This document shows positions 54,001 to 62,825 of a stretch of DNA of 64,000 bases, in pieces. How positions within the stretch are numbered: position 1 is the first letter of the stretch; every line of letters begins with the position of its first letter. The notes beneath the pieces were generated by a model. The model did no database searches. It was not told where the DNA came from and saw only the letters and a list, made by a program, of their open reading frames with translations. Source of the stretch: JAFAGX01 sp035622175 (lineage in GTDB: Bacteria; Acidobacteriota; Terriglobia; Terriglobales; Acidobacteriaceae); NCBI GenBank assembly GCA_035622175.1, contig DASPVV010000138.1, forward strand, positions 1-64,000, read 5' to 3'. The translations under genes and the position numbers were made by a program.

Positions 54001-54778
54001 GGCGGGAGACTCTGAGTACAGTTCCTTGCAAACCAAGGTGCAGAAAAGGCTGACCAGCCATTTCACCACGCTTAGCACCTTTACCTGGGGAAAACTAATC
54101 ACCGACGACGGCAACCCTCCTCTGGGTTTCGTCGGGGCTCACAATGGCAGCGTTCAGGACTGGAAAAATCTGAACTATGAACATTCGGTCAGCCCCCAGG
54201 ACGTCAAGTATCAGTTCTCCGGGTCGGTTTCCTACGACTTGCCGGTGGGCAAGGGAAGGGGCGTCAACCTGGAGGGATTCTCAAACGCAGCTCTGGGGGG
54301 CTGGACCGTCAATGCCATTGCCTATCTCAGCACCGGCGTTCCCATTAACACGCCGTCGTCGGGAGTTAGCCCGTCCTACTTCAATCAGCGTGCCGACCAG
54401 ACCTGCAATCCCTCGACGGGCGCTCCTCACACCGTAGCCGTATGGTTTACCGACAACTGCTTCGCAATACCGGGGACGGAAAACGGCGGCTCGCCCAATC
54501 CGTATATTCCGGGAACTGCTCCGAACTATCTCGACCACGTTCGCACCCGGGGCGCTCGCGACCTGGACCTCTCCATTTACAAGTCGTTCCCTTTGGGAGA
54601 AACACGAGACCTGCGCTTCGATGTCTCAGCCTATAACCTCACCAACACGCCGCAGTACGGATACCCAGCGGTAAATAGCATTGTTGGTGTCCAGCAGCAG
54701 CAGCTCCCTTTCGGATTGATCACCAACACGCTCAATACTCCGCGCCAGTTCCAGTTTGGGGCGCGATTTACTTTCTAA
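51056..54778 (+). CDS. Oar-like TonB-dependent receptor, LacI-linked, first
   Basis: The 1240-residue outer-membrane protein has a signal peptide (about 1-32, ending GFAQ) and a carboxypeptidase-regulatory domain (about 35-120, ISGTVNDPAGAVVPGVQV). A plug follows (about 130-240, VDEVRVETQNTPASYQ, SKSGTNQFHGDVFG), then a large beta-barrel ending FQFGARFTF. ATG 51056 follows GAGGAGAG and is preferred to an in-frame upstream codon. It is followed by a terminator candidate and a paralogous receptor. The pair after a LacI regulator suggests inducible uptake of a carbohydrate or other polymer. Confidence 0.92.
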   Translation: MNSRCSITGFARFCFCACFLVLVAAIAGFAQAGRGTISGTVNDPAGAVVPGVQVTLVNRATGVTQHTVTSAAGLYTFISLNPGVYRVTASQTGFRSFVRDNVNVNVDAVTAANITLEVGAVTETVTVSGTASLIEASNSTVGSLISSETIDRVPLLYRNVYDLVQLSAGVTPPDGSPNSQDSMQSIQNISVGRPGVDVSSATINGAIVGSVYFMLDGSPIGIAENNSAAIIPAMNIPEDGVDEVRVETQNTPASYQSGAAGVISLVSKSGTNQFHGDVFGVFRPNILSANEYFNKQTELSSGLPNTPPSFYRYQEGAAIGGPIKRDKLFFFGDYEATQQQQFEGIKYYSVPTSAERIGDFSQMGFTIYDPTRPDLPNGNRQPFPGNKIPNPNPLGLLFLGMMPQCNLPNPTTCQSATTDVVNNFGLPGLDPFHAQRFDVRLDWDKSERQRIFTRFSYDRLNFATANVFPSGWDQDYAENTTNARNVIVADDLTLNPTTVLNLRYSFTRHFENQGGPASYSSTNLTNLGTVNGSTVGFPASLAAEVVYKQLPFMEFADVGGGVGGTADYNIFRYASMNSDVNAAINKVWRKHNISTGFEWMKRYLNVGQPPAPAGSYAFDITSTDQSVASSVGGSDYASMLIGMATDPDGVNPEANFYPNFTKDVFAAESNPYYAAFVEDTYHPRPTLTITAGLRWDIFGSRNERFNRQEYFNPNVSNTYLGVSYTGAEIYVNGNNRSTFITDLHNFGPRLAFAWQPVGKFVVRGGAGIYYGPSNHQVESALNNTDGFSSSTEWNGVCLNADGNTVFNGTAACTGAPAGSPPLTVGNFTGPYSLSNPFPTGVVPVFTHAPPGLANNLGITLSTVLRSQPMPTIYNYNFALEYELPHQFVVTAGYVGSRGAFLPFGGVDLNQLDLGTIAKYQAALQAPCPAPSCVPNKWAPIQPPTNANYGMPTVPLFVALEPYPQFGNGYYGAGDGVNIHGNPAGDSEYSSLQTKVQKRLTSHFTTLSTFTWGKLITDDGNPPLGFVGAHNGSVQDWKNLNYEHSVSPQDVKYQFSGSVSYDLPVGKGRGVNLEGFSNAALGGWTVNAIAYLSTGVPINTPSSGVSPSYFNQRADQTCNPSTGAPHTVAVWFTDNCFAIPGTENGGSPNPYIPGTAPNYLDHVRTRGARDLDLSIYKSFPLGETRDLRFDVSAYNLTNTPQYGYPAVNSIVGVQQQQLPFGLITNTLNTPRQFQFGARFTF

Positions 54779-55022
54779 CGAAGGAGAATGGGTAGGACAT
54801 TTTTTTTTGAGCTTCGCGAGCTTATATCGAGGTTGATGCGGGGGTTGAATGGGTATCCGCGGGGGTTGGACGGGGTGGCGGTGCGGTGAGGTGGACGAGC
54901 CTACGGGCAGCAGGTGTCATGTCTGGGGCTCGGTTTTTTTAATTCAGCTCTCGCTGGCCAAGCTCGATTAGCCCAAGGTCATCTAGGCTTTCGATGGTCG
55001 CCAAGACCTGAAGGAGTGACCG
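54779..55022. other. Region between the two TonB receptor genes
   Basis: The gap contains a nine-base T run (about 54801-54809) and a terminator candidate at 54896-54940. The second receptor has its own ribosome site (AAGGAG). The terminator suggests that the two receptor genes are not simply one transcript. Confidence 0.4.
54896..54940 (+). terminator. Rho-independent terminator candidate
   Basis: CGAGCC (54896-54901) pairs with GGCTCG (54927-54932) and is followed by TTTTTTT (54934-54940). The loop is long (25 bases), so stability is uncertain. Confidence 0.45.
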
Positions 55023-58000
55023 ATGAAATCCCTCCTGTCATTCGCAGTGGCTGTAGTTCTGGTGAGCCTTCCTGTTGCCACTCTGGCCCAGGACACCGCT
55101 CAAATCACCGGCACAGTAACCGATTCCACCGGGGCAGCGATTCCGAACGCGCAGGTGCAGGTAACCAATTTGCAGCAGGGGATCAAGCGAACCGCTCCCA
55201 CCAATGGGAGCGGCAGTTACCTGTTCGCAGCCTTGCCAATCGGTACCTACGACCTTGCGGTCACGGCGCAGGGCTTCAAGAAATATCAGGCCAAGGGCGT
55301 GATTTTGCGCGTGGGAGAGAAGGCACGGGTGGATGTGGCCATGGAAGTAGGGGCCGCTAACGTTGAGGTTACGGTCGAAGGATCGAGTATTGCTCAGGTG
55401 GAGACGCTGTCGTCGGATTTGGGTGGGGCTTTAAGCGGCAAAGAGGTTTCGCAGCTGGAGTTAAACGGCCGGGACTTCAAGCAACTGATCACCCTGGTAC
55501 CGGGGGTATCGGATCAAACCGGCAACGACGAAGGGGCCGTGGGAGTGACCGCCAATAATTCCTACAGCGTCAACGGGGGGCGCACCGAGTACAACAATTG
55601 GGAGATCGATGGCGGAGATATCCAAGACAATGGCAGCAACAACACGCTCAACGTGACACCAAGCATCGATGCCATCGGCGAATTCAAGGTGATGACCTCC
55701 AATTACGGGGCGCAATATGGGCGAGATTCCTCGGGCACGATTGAAGTGGAGACGAAATCGGGGACGAATACCTTTCATGGCGATGTTTACGAGTTCGTGC
55801 GCAACAATATGTTTAACGCGGCAAGCTTTAACCAGAAGATTAACGGGGCGGTACCGCCGTACCACAAGAACGACTTCGGGTACACCATTGGCGGGCCGGT
55901 GACGATTCCCGGGGTCTACAACCAAAACCGGCAAAAGACCTTCTTTTTCTTTTCCGAGGAGTGGCGGCGAGACCGGGTGCCGGCCAACTTCGATTCGGTG
56001 GTGCCCTCGGCGGCGGAGCGGGCGGGGAATTTCAGCGACCAGTGCCCAAACCCGGTGCTGGGAGGGTATACCGATTGCCCGAGCATCGTCAACGCAAACG
56101 GAAACACGGTATATGTTCCTAACGTTGCGAACAGCCCTTACAGTCCGTGTTCGGGATGTCCAACCTTGGCAGAAGCCTTCGCCGCCAATAATGCCAACGC
56201 AACCGTTCTGATGAATGCCTTAGTCCCCCTGCCGACCCTCGGCATACCCCAGGGGGGCTCTCCGGGGCAGGAGTTCTATTACCAGATCTTCAGTCAGCCG
56301 ACGAATTGGCGCGAGGAGTTGGTGCGGATCGACCACAACTTAACCGACAAGCAGCGGCTCACCTTCAACTATATCCACGATTCCTGGTATCAGTTGCAAG
56401 AGGTACCCTTGTGGACGAACGGGGGAAGCTTTCCGACCATCCAAACCGGCTTCAACGGCCCGGGGGTCAGCTCAGTGATGCGGTTGGCATCGACCTTCTC
56501 GCCCACGCTGCTGAACGAGTTTGTTTTTGCCTATACTACGGACCACATCTACCTGTACGACACGGGCAACTGGCAGCGTCCCGCGGCGCTTACCGCCGGG
56601 CAGTTATTCCCGTTGGCCAATCGCGGCGTGATTCCAGGCATTAGCCTGAACGATCCAGGAGGCGCCTATGGGGGCGGCTTCTCCGAGGACGCCGGCTATA
56701 TCCCGAACGGGAAGTATAACTCGAATCCGACCTATGGCTTCAAAGACAATGTGAACAAGATCATCGGGAAACATAACCTGCAATTCGGAGCTTATCTCGA
56801 AGCGGCGCAGAAGAATGAGCTAGGTCCGGAACTCGGTCCAGGCTCCTTCCCAGGTTTTTTCCAGTTCAACCCATCGACTTCGGCCGTAACCACGGGGAAT
56901 CCGGTTGCCGATATGGAGTTGGGCTATATCGCGGCCTTCGGACAGCAAAATGCTTTGATTAAGTATTACAACCGCTACAAGATTTTTGAACCGTATCTAC
57001 AGGATGATTGGCGCGCCACCAAGCGGCTGACGTTAAACATAGGCTTGCGCATGAGTGTTTTCGGCACCTATCGGGAGAGATATCACCAGGCCTTCAACTT
57101 CGATCCGGCGAGATACAAGCAAGGCGTGACTACGGTGGATGCCGCCGACGTGGTCTCGAACCTGGGGCTCACGAATCCTAACGCGCCCATCAGCGTCGAG
57201 AACATGCCGAACGGCATGGTGCAGTGCGGAGTGGGAGGAGAGGCCCCGGGGTGTCAAACCGCTCATTGGTTCAATCCCGCGCCTCGCGTGGGGTTTGCCT
57301 TCGATCCCAAGGGAGACGGAAAATGGGCTATCCGCGCCGGCTACGGCATCTTTTTTGACCACACCAACGGCGATGAGGCGAATACCGAGTCCTTGGAGGA
57401 CTCGCCACCGCTAGCCTACGCCGCGCAACAAGTCAATGTTCCTGGCTATGCCGCCGTGGGAACCAATAAGGGCGCACCGGCAGCACAACTCCCGCTGTCG
57501 ATCTATGCCATTCAAGAGAAGCTCCCGTGGCCGAATGTGCAGCAATGGCATCTCGATGTACAGCACGACGTTGCCCGGAACACCATTGCCACCGTTTCTT
57601 ATGTCGGAAGCAAAGGCACGCACCTGGGCCGGCAAATTGACCTGAATCAGCTTTATCCGGCCTCGCGGGCAGTCGCCAACAGTCTTTACGGACCGGGGGT
57701 GGCCTATGGCGCCAACGATTGCGGCCTTGCCTCGAATCCCATCGTGGATGCTAACGGAGTACCCGAGAACGGTGTAACGCCGTCGGGCCACCCGATCCCC
57801 TACGCGGTGAATCCGGCTACGGGTTTGGCCACAGGCCCGGCGGTCAATGTGGGAGTCGCCAACTGCGGTGTGAATCCCGACCCCTTCCGCCCCTATCCCG
57901 GGTACGGCTCCATCCAATATCTTTCGAATGCGGCCTCGTCCAATTACAACGCTCTGCAAGTGAGCGTGCGCAGAAATGTTGGCGGTCTACAACTGAACTT

Positions 58001-58709
58001 TGCCTACACCTATAGTCACTCCTTCGATGATGAGTCGGATCGGTATGATGGATCGTTTGTCAACTCCTACGACTTTGCCGCCAACCGAGCCAGTTCCAAC
58101 TTTGACCAGCGGCATATGATCAACTTCGGATATGTATGGGATCTGCCTTTCTTCAAGCAGCCTGGTTTCACGGGCAAAATTTTAGGAGGATGGCAGTATT
58201 CCGGGATCATGATCTTCAACACGGGAACGCCGTTCGGAGTGTATTATCCAGCCGATAACGCTGGAGTAGCCAACGGAGTCACCGACGCCAGTTCCTACGC
58301 AGATATCGTGGGCAATCCCAGGGCAGGGGTGGTGAATAATGCCTCGACCCACGTTATCAATTTTGGTCCTGAGTTGTACAACATCGCGGCTTACGCGCCG
58401 CCGGAAGGACTCACGTTTGGAAACTCCGGCCGCAACAGCCTGAGCAATCCGGAGCGACTCAACTTTAATATGGGTTTGTTCAAACGCATCAAGGTGACGG
58501 AGCGCACCGCGTTCGAGTTCCGTACGGAAGCGTTTAACATCTTTAATCACAACGAGTGGCTGCCGATCGCAGGCGATGCCGGCAGCGGCGCCTCGAACGG
58601 ATGGGCCTCGGGCATCAATACCTACAGCCCGATCCAGAACGGTTTCCTGCACACCGGGGGCTCGCATGAGGCGCGTGTGCTGCAATTCGCGCTGAAGTTC
58701 CTCTTCTAG
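55023..58709 (+). CDS. Oar-like TonB-dependent receptor, LacI-linked, second
   Basis: The 1228-residue outer-membrane protein has a signal peptide (1-22, ending TLAQ) and a carboxypeptidase-regulatory domain (about 25-110, ITGTVTDSTGAAIPNAQV). A plug with NGGRTEYNNWEIDGGDI and SGTIEVETKSGTNTFHGD follows, and then a barrel ending LQFALKFLF. AAGGAG lies seven bases before the ATG. It is paralogous to the preceding receptor and to the one at 28763; the plug lacks a SusD partner gene, so it is not a classic Bacteroidetes Sus pair. The substrate is unknown. Confidence 0.92.
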   Translation: MKSLLSFAVAVVLVSLPVATLAQDTAQITGTVTDSTGAAIPNAQVQVTNLQQGIKRTAPTNGSGSYLFAALPIGTYDLAVTAQGFKKYQAKGVILRVGEKARVDVAMEVGAANVEVTVEGSSIAQVETLSSDLGGALSGKEVSQLELNGRDFKQLITLVPGVSDQTGNDEGAVGVTANNSYSVNGGRTEYNNWEIDGGDIQDNGSNNTLNVTPSIDAIGEFKVMTSNYGAQYGRDSSGTIEVETKSGTNTFHGDVYEFVRNNMFNAASFNQKINGAVPPYHKNDFGYTIGGPVTIPGVYNQNRQKTFFFFSEEWRRDRVPANFDSVVPSAAERAGNFSDQCPNPVLGGYTDCPSIVNANGNTVYVPNVANSPYSPCSGCPTLAEAFAANNANATVLMNALVPLPTLGIPQGGSPGQEFYYQIFSQPTNWREELVRIDHNLTDKQRLTFNYIHDSWYQLQEVPLWTNGGSFPTIQTGFNGPGVSSVMRLASTFSPTLLNEFVFAYTTDHIYLYDTGNWQRPAALTAGQLFPLANRGVIPGISLNDPGGAYGGGFSEDAGYIPNGKYNSNPTYGFKDNVNKIIGKHNLQFGAYLEAAQKNELGPELGPGSFPGFFQFNPSTSAVTTGNPVADMELGYIAAFGQQNALIKYYNRYKIFEPYLQDDWRATKRLTLNIGLRMSVFGTYRERYHQAFNFDPARYKQGVTTVDAADVVSNLGLTNPNAPISVENMPNGMVQCGVGGEAPGCQTAHWFNPAPRVGFAFDPKGDGKWAIRAGYGIFFDHTNGDEANTESLEDSPPLAYAAQQVNVPGYAAVGTNKGAPAAQLPLSIYAIQEKLPWPNVQQWHLDVQHDVARNTIATVSYVGSKGTHLGRQIDLNQLYPASRAVANSLYGPGVAYGANDCGLASNPIVDANGVPENGVTPSGHPIPYAVNPATGLATGPAVNVGVANCGVNPDPFRPYPGYGSIQYLSNAASSNYNALQVSVRRNVGGLQLNFAYTYSHSFDDESDRYDGSFVNSYDFAANRASSNFDQRHMINFGYVWDLPFFKQPGFTGKILGGWQYSGIMIFNTGTPFGVYYPADNAGVANGVTDASSYADIVGNPRAGVVNNASTHVINFGPELYNIAAYAPPEGLTFGNSGRNSLSNPERLNFNMGLFKRIKVTERTAFEFRTEAFNIFNHNEWLPIAGDAGSGASNGWASGINTYSPIQNGFLHTGGSHEARVLQFALKFLF

Positions 58710-58795
58710 GCGCCGGACCGAATTTCCGATCCGGCATGAGACCGCCCGACGGGTGCCCCGCCTGCCCTGCGGTTCCTTGGCCTTGATCGCCCGGG

Positions 58796-59998
58796 TCAGC
58801 CTACCTGCGCGGGCTGGCGCGAAGATCCGACGAGCGAGAGCGCATGCTCCAGGTCAGCTATCAGGTCCTCGGCGTGTTCAATGCCTACCGACAGGCGAAT
58901 CAGCTGCTCGGTGACACCCATCTTCGCCCGGTGTTCGGCGGAGACCATGGCGTGTGAAGTCAGCGACGGAATACAGACCAGCGAATCCACTCCCCCCAGG
59001 CTCGGCGCCAAGGTGAACAGGTTCAGAGCCTCGCTCAACTTGCGGGCATCCTCGCCCGATCCGTCGACTTCGAAGCTCACCATTCCTCCGCCTCCGCGCA
59101 TCTGCTCCTTGGCCAGGGAGCGCTGGGGATGGCCCTCCAAAAACGGGTAGTGGACCCGCCGGATATTAGGGTGTCGCGAGAGGAACTGGGCGAGGCGCAA
59201 AGCGTTCTGGTTTTGCCGCTCGACGCGCACGGCGAGAGTTTTGATCCCGCGCAAGAGCAACCACGCCGCATGCGGATCCATGGTTCCACCCAAGGTGGTT
59301 CGGGTTTGATGAATCGGCTCGATCAGCTGGGAGCGTCCGGTTACGACTCCGGCAATCAGATCGGAGTGCCCGGCGAGATACTTGGTTGCGGAGTGCATGA
59401 CGAGATCGATGCCAAATTCCGCCGGCTTCGAATTGATGGGCGTGGCAAAGGTGCTGTCGATCATCGTGAGTAAGTGATGTTTCTTGGCAATCGCGACCAC
59501 CCGCTTCAGATCCACCACTCGCATGAGTGGGTTGGTCGGCGATTCCACGTACAGCAGCTTGGTGGCCGGGCGAATGGCACGTTCATGTTGCTCGTAATCT
59601 GTCGTATCCACGAAGGTGGTTTCGATCCCGAGCTTGGGCAGCCATTGGCCTAGAAATTTTGCCGCTCCCCCGTAGATATCCTGCTGCGCCACGATATGAT
59701 CGCCGCTCTTGAGCAAGGCGAGAATGGGGGTGGTGATGGCCGCCATTCCGGATGCAAATAGCAGTGCACGATCGGTTCCTTCCAGTTCCGCGATCGATTG
59801 TTCGACCACCGTGAGCGTGGGGTTGCCATAGCGGGTATAGAACATGTCGGTGGGCGTGGCTCGCAGCTGCTGCTCATTGTCGGTAACTTCAAAGGTGGAT
59901 GTCTGATAGATTGGCGTGGCCAGAGGTCCATTCTTCTTGCGGAGGTCAACCCCTCCGCGCACGGCTTTCGTCTCCTCGTGGTGCGTCGTCGGTTCCAT
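58796..59998 (-). CDS. Cys/Met-metabolism PLP enzyme, cystathionine gamma-synthase/lyase type
   Basis: The 400-residue enzyme of the trans-sulfuration family has the tetrameric PLP fold with Tyr and Arg in MFYTRYGNP, the cofactor-stacking Tyr in QQDIYGGAAKF, VESPTNPLMRV and the PLP lysine Lys206 in MHSATKYLAGHSD. It either condenses an activated homoserine with cysteine to cystathionine or cleaves cystathionine or methionine; the sequence does not decide. ATG 59998 follows GGAGA; an in-frame TTG at 60013 is less likely. It is divergent from the SDR gene. A threonine synthase gene, using the same homoserine-phosphate branch point, lies about 3 kb away. Confidence 0.88.
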   Translation of the reverse strand: MEPTTHHEETKAVRGGVDLRKKNGPLATPIYQTSTFEVTDNEQQLRATPTDMFYTRYGNPTLTVVEQSIAELEGTDRALLFASGMAAITTPILALLKSGDHIVAQQDIYGGAAKFLGQWLPKLGIETTFVDTTDYEQHERAIRPATKLLYVESPTNPLMRVVDLKRVVAIAKKHHLLTMIDSTFATPINSKPAEFGIDLVMHSATKYLAGHSDLIAGVVTGRSQLIEPIHQTRTTLGGTMDPHAAWLLLRGIKTLAVRVERQNQNALRLAQFLSRHPNIRRVHYPFLEGHPQRSLAKEQMRGGGGMVSFEVDGSGEDARKLSEALNLFTLAPSLGGVDSLVCIPSLTSHAMVSAEHRAKMGVTEQLIRLSVGIEHAEDLIADLEHALSLVGSSRQPAQVG

Positions 59999-60091
59999 GG
60001 CTTCTCCAGGCAAAGAGCTCCTGGTATAGATTCTAGAACTGCTCTCGAGGCTGCAAAAAGGGGGCGGGGCAATTTCTCACGGTCTTGCGTT

Positions 60092-60097
60092 TATAAT
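60092..60097 (+). promoter_or_regulatory. -10 box directly before the SDR start codon
   Basis: A perfect TATAAT at 60092-60097 ends nine bases before the ATG, so transcription should begin within about three bases of the start codon. This predicts a leaderless mRNA. The -35 is weak. Confidence 0.5.
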
Positions 60098-60106
60098 TCC
60101 AGCCCT

Positions 60107-60895
60107 ATGGATGCAGGCTTAAAGAATAGAGTCGCGCTGGTGGCGGCATCCAGTCAAGGCATCGGGCTCGCCGTCGCCGAAGCGCTGGCGGCGGAGGGAT
60201 GCCGCATCGCGATGTGCGCCCGCCAGGCAGATGCCTTGCAGGCGGCCGCGGATCAAATCCGAAAACACCACCGCGCCCAAGTGTTCGCCCTGCCGGTCGA
60301 TGTTACCGATCCGCGGGGGGTGCATGAATTCGTCCACCAAACGGTAAGCCAATTCGGTGGGATTGACGTCTGCGTCACCAATGCCGGGGGGCCGCCGGCC
60401 AAGGGGTTTCTGGCCGCCAGCCTCGAAGACTGGCGTAGCGCGGTGGACGCCAATTTCTTGAGCGTCGTCTATTTTGCGCGGGAAGTGATTCCGCACATGC
60501 AGTCCAAGCACTGGGGAAGGATCATCACCATTACCTCGATCAGCACCAAGCAGCCCGTTCCCGACCTCGTGCTTTCAAACGCGGTTCGCGCCGCTGTCGT
60601 CGGCCTGGTCAGGAGCCTGGCCAACGAATTCGGGAAGGATGGCATACTGGTGAACAATGTCGGCCCCGGTTACACCGCGACCCAGCGATTACGGGAACTG
60701 GCTCAGCGCCGGGCTCGAGCCCTCGGCCAATCCGAAAAGGAAGTGGTTGCGGCTTGGGCGGAGGCGACGGCGGTCGAGCGCATCGGTGAGCCGCGGGAGG
60801 TGGCCGATACCGTCGTTTGGCTGGCCTCCGAACGCGCCTCCTACGTCACTGGGCAAACCATTCTGGTGGACGGGGGGGCCTACAAGGGGCTTTAA
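60107..60895 (+). CDS. Atypical short-chain dehydrogenase/reductase
   Basis: The 262-residue protein has the Rossmann nucleotide-binding fold (ALVAASSQGIG at about 10-20), the NAGG motif (92-95) and a C-terminal ETGQTILVDGG-like end (VTGQTILVDGG). The catalytic pair is changed: counting from Ser144, the usual Tyr is Ser157 and the usual Lys is Arg161 (in LSNAVRAA). Classical NAD(P)H reductase chemistry is thus doubtful; members of this subgroup are annotated as SDRs without known substrate. The gene probably has a leaderless mRNA. It is followed after 94 bases by an amidohydrolase gene in the same direction. Confidence 0.85.
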   Translation: MDAGLKNRVALVAASSQGIGLAVAEALAAEGCRIAMCARQADALQAAADQIRKHHRAQVFALPVDVTDPRGVHEFVHQTVSQFGGIDVCVTNAGGPPAKGFLAASLEDWRSAVDANFLSVVYFAREVIPHMQSKHWGRIITITSISTKQPVPDLVLSNAVRAAVVGLVRSLANEFGKDGILVNNVGPGYTATQRLRELAQRRARALGQSEKEVVAAWAEATAVERIGEPREVADTVVWLASERASYVTGQTILVDGGAYKGL

Positions 60896-60989
60896 GATGG
60901 TCGGCGGAACTCTAAAACCACGAGAGCCGGTCTGGGGGCCGACGTCTGAGCGAAGTTCGGTGCGGGGTGGTCCATTCCTGCCCTCAAGT

Positions 60990-62321
60990 ATGACGACGAT
61001 TCGAATGATGATGATGATCCTCGTGGCCGGGGCTTCGAGCACCCTGGTCGCCGCCCAAGCTCTGCCTTTCCCCGGTGCGGACGTTGACGAACTCTATCGC
61101 CGCCTGCTTCCGCAGATCGAAAAGATTCCTATGTTCGATCACCACGCCCACCCGGGGTTTGCCGACGATGCGGACGTGGATGCCATGGCGGCGGCGCCCG
61201 GCAGCGCCGCCTTGCGGGAGCGGGACACGAATCCTGAGCTGGTGGCGGCAGCCAAGGCACTTTGGGGATACCCCTACGACGACTTGTCGCCCGAGCACAC
61301 GCGGTGGCTGGTGGAAAAAAAGGCCGCGGTCAAGAGGCTGCGCGGAAACCAGTACTTCTCCGACATTCTCGACAAACTGAATATCGAGCAAGGTGTCGCC
61401 AACCGTGCCATGATGGCAGACTACCTCGACCCGAAGCGATTTGTGTGGGTGTTCTTTGCCGATTCCTTCCTGTGGCCGTTCGACAATGCGCGCGAGACTG
61501 CCCGGAATGCCGATCAACGGGTGTACATGCCTCTGCAGGAGAAGATGCTGCATCGCTGGATGGCGCAGGAAGGTCTTGCCAAGCTGCCGCCGAACTTCAG
61601 CGAGTATCTGGGGTTCGTCAGCCATACCCTCGAGGACAACCAGAAGAAAGGCGCGATCGCCGAGAAATTTGAGGTCGCCTATTTCCGCCCGACCACCTTC
61701 TCCGATCCTACCCTCGAACAAGCCGAAGACATCTACCAGCGGTTGGTTGGGGGCGGGGTTCCGAGCCAACCGGAGTATCGCACCTTTCAGGATTACATGT
61801 TTCGGTACTTGGTGCGGGAAGGCGGTCGCCTGCATTTGCCCGTGCACATTCATTCGGCGGTCGGCATCGGTGACTACTTCAATTTGTCGGAAAGCAACAT
61901 TTTGAACTTGGAAAACATCCTTCGCGATCCCCGCTATCTGAGCACGACGTTCGTGATGATTCACGGCGGCTACCCCTACGATCGCCAGGCAATCTGGCTG
62001 GCGTCAGCCAAGAATGTATACCTGGATACCTCGGAAACGGAGATTCTGCTTTACCCCGCGGAATTTAAAAAATTGCTGAAGCAATACCTCGAAACATTTC
62101 CCGAGAAGATTACCTTCGGGACCGACTGCTTCCCCTACAACGAAGCCCTCGGGGCCGAAGAGAGCTACTGGCTGGGCGTCCAATCCAGCCGCACAGCCTT
62201 GGCCGCCGCCTTGGCCGAGATGATCTCCGAACGCGAGATCACCGAGGTTCAGGCGCTCGCCATCGCGCACGGATATCTGCACGACAACGCGGTAGGAATC
62301 TACCAAGGGAAGGTGCATTAA
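60990..62321 (+). CDS. Secreted metal-dependent amidohydrolase
   Basis: The 443-residue protein has an export signal (about 1-23) and a TIM-barrel amidohydrolase domain. Metal-binding motifs are HxH in FDHHAHPG (His52, His54), HIHS in PVHIHSAVGIG, HGGYP and the terminal Asp in FGTDCFPYN. These features suit a metallohydrolase of the amidohydrolase-2 (decarboxylase-like or aminohydrolase-like) group. The substrate is unknown. ATG 60990 gives a Met-rich signal sequence; an upstream ATG at 60897 is in frame, and no good ribosome site supports either. It is followed one base later by the cupin gene. Confidence 0.83.
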   Translation: MTTIRMMMMILVAGASSTLVAAQALPFPGADVDELYRRLLPQIEKIPMFDHHAHPGFADDADVDAMAAAPGSAALRERDTNPELVAAAKALWGYPYDDLSPEHTRWLVEKKAAVKRLRGNQYFSDILDKLNIEQGVANRAMMADYLDPKRFVWVFFADSFLWPFDNARETARNADQRVYMPLQEKMLHRWMAQEGLAKLPPNFSEYLGFVSHTLEDNQKKGAIAEKFEVAYFRPTTFSDPTLEQAEDIYQRLVGGGVPSQPEYRTFQDYMFRYLVREGGRLHLPVHIHSAVGIGDYFNLSESNILNLENILRDPRYLSTTFVMIHGGYPYDRQAIWLASAKNVYLDTSETEILLYPAEFKKLLKQYLETFPEKITFGTDCFPYNEALGAEESYWLGVQSSRTALAAALAEMISEREITEVQALAIAHGYLHDNAVGIYQGKVH

Positions 62322-62322
62322 G

Positions 62323-62760
62323 ATGACAACCCTGAGGGTGAGCGGGATGCCGAAAGGAAAGTCGAAGCCCACGCGCCTCAAGCAGGTGGCAAAGACGGCG
62401 GCGCCTCGTCACATCGCCTGGCGTGCCGTGCCGCTCGAAGATCTCAACCCCCTCTTGCAGCGACACTTTATCGTCGGGCAAGACATTATGTTGGCTCGGG
62501 TGCTGCTCAAGAAAGGTTCGATTGTTCCCGAACACAGTCATGGCAACGAACAAGTGACCTATATTCTGGAAGGTGCTCTGAAATTTTGGATCGATGGCAA
62601 GGAGATCGTTGTCAACGCCGGGGAAGTGCTGACCATCCCTCCCCATATGCCGCACAAAGCCGAGGCCTTGGTGGACACGGTCGACCTGGACGTGTTCCAC
62701 CCGCCGCGCGAGGATTGGATCAACAAGACCGATCAGTATTTGCGGGGAGGCGGGTCTTAG
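62323..62760 (+). CDS. Cupin protein, metal-binding type
   Basis: The 145-residue cupin has a complete first metal motif, His-x-His-x4-x-Glu-like (PEHSHGNEQVTYILEG, about residues 68-83), and a second motif with PPHMPHKAE. Proteins of this type include simple dioxygenases, isomerases and ligand sensors. It begins immediately after the amidohydrolase stop (ATG one base later). MPKGKSK at 62347 is a possible later start. Its operon with the SDR and amidohydrolase genes suggests a degradative pathway for a small molecule. Confidence 0.83.
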   Translation: MTTLRVSGMPKGKSKPTRLKQVAKTAAPRHIAWRAVPLEDLNPLLQRHFIVGQDIMLARVLLKKGSIVPEHSHGNEQVTYILEGALKFWIDGKEIVVNAGEVLTIPPHMPHKAEALVDTVDLDVFHPPREDWINKTDQYLRGGGS

Positions 62761-62825
62761 CCGCGCTCGATTGTCGCCAGGGGCCAACAGCCAAGCAGAA
62801 AGAACCTGCCATCGCCGAAGACGAA

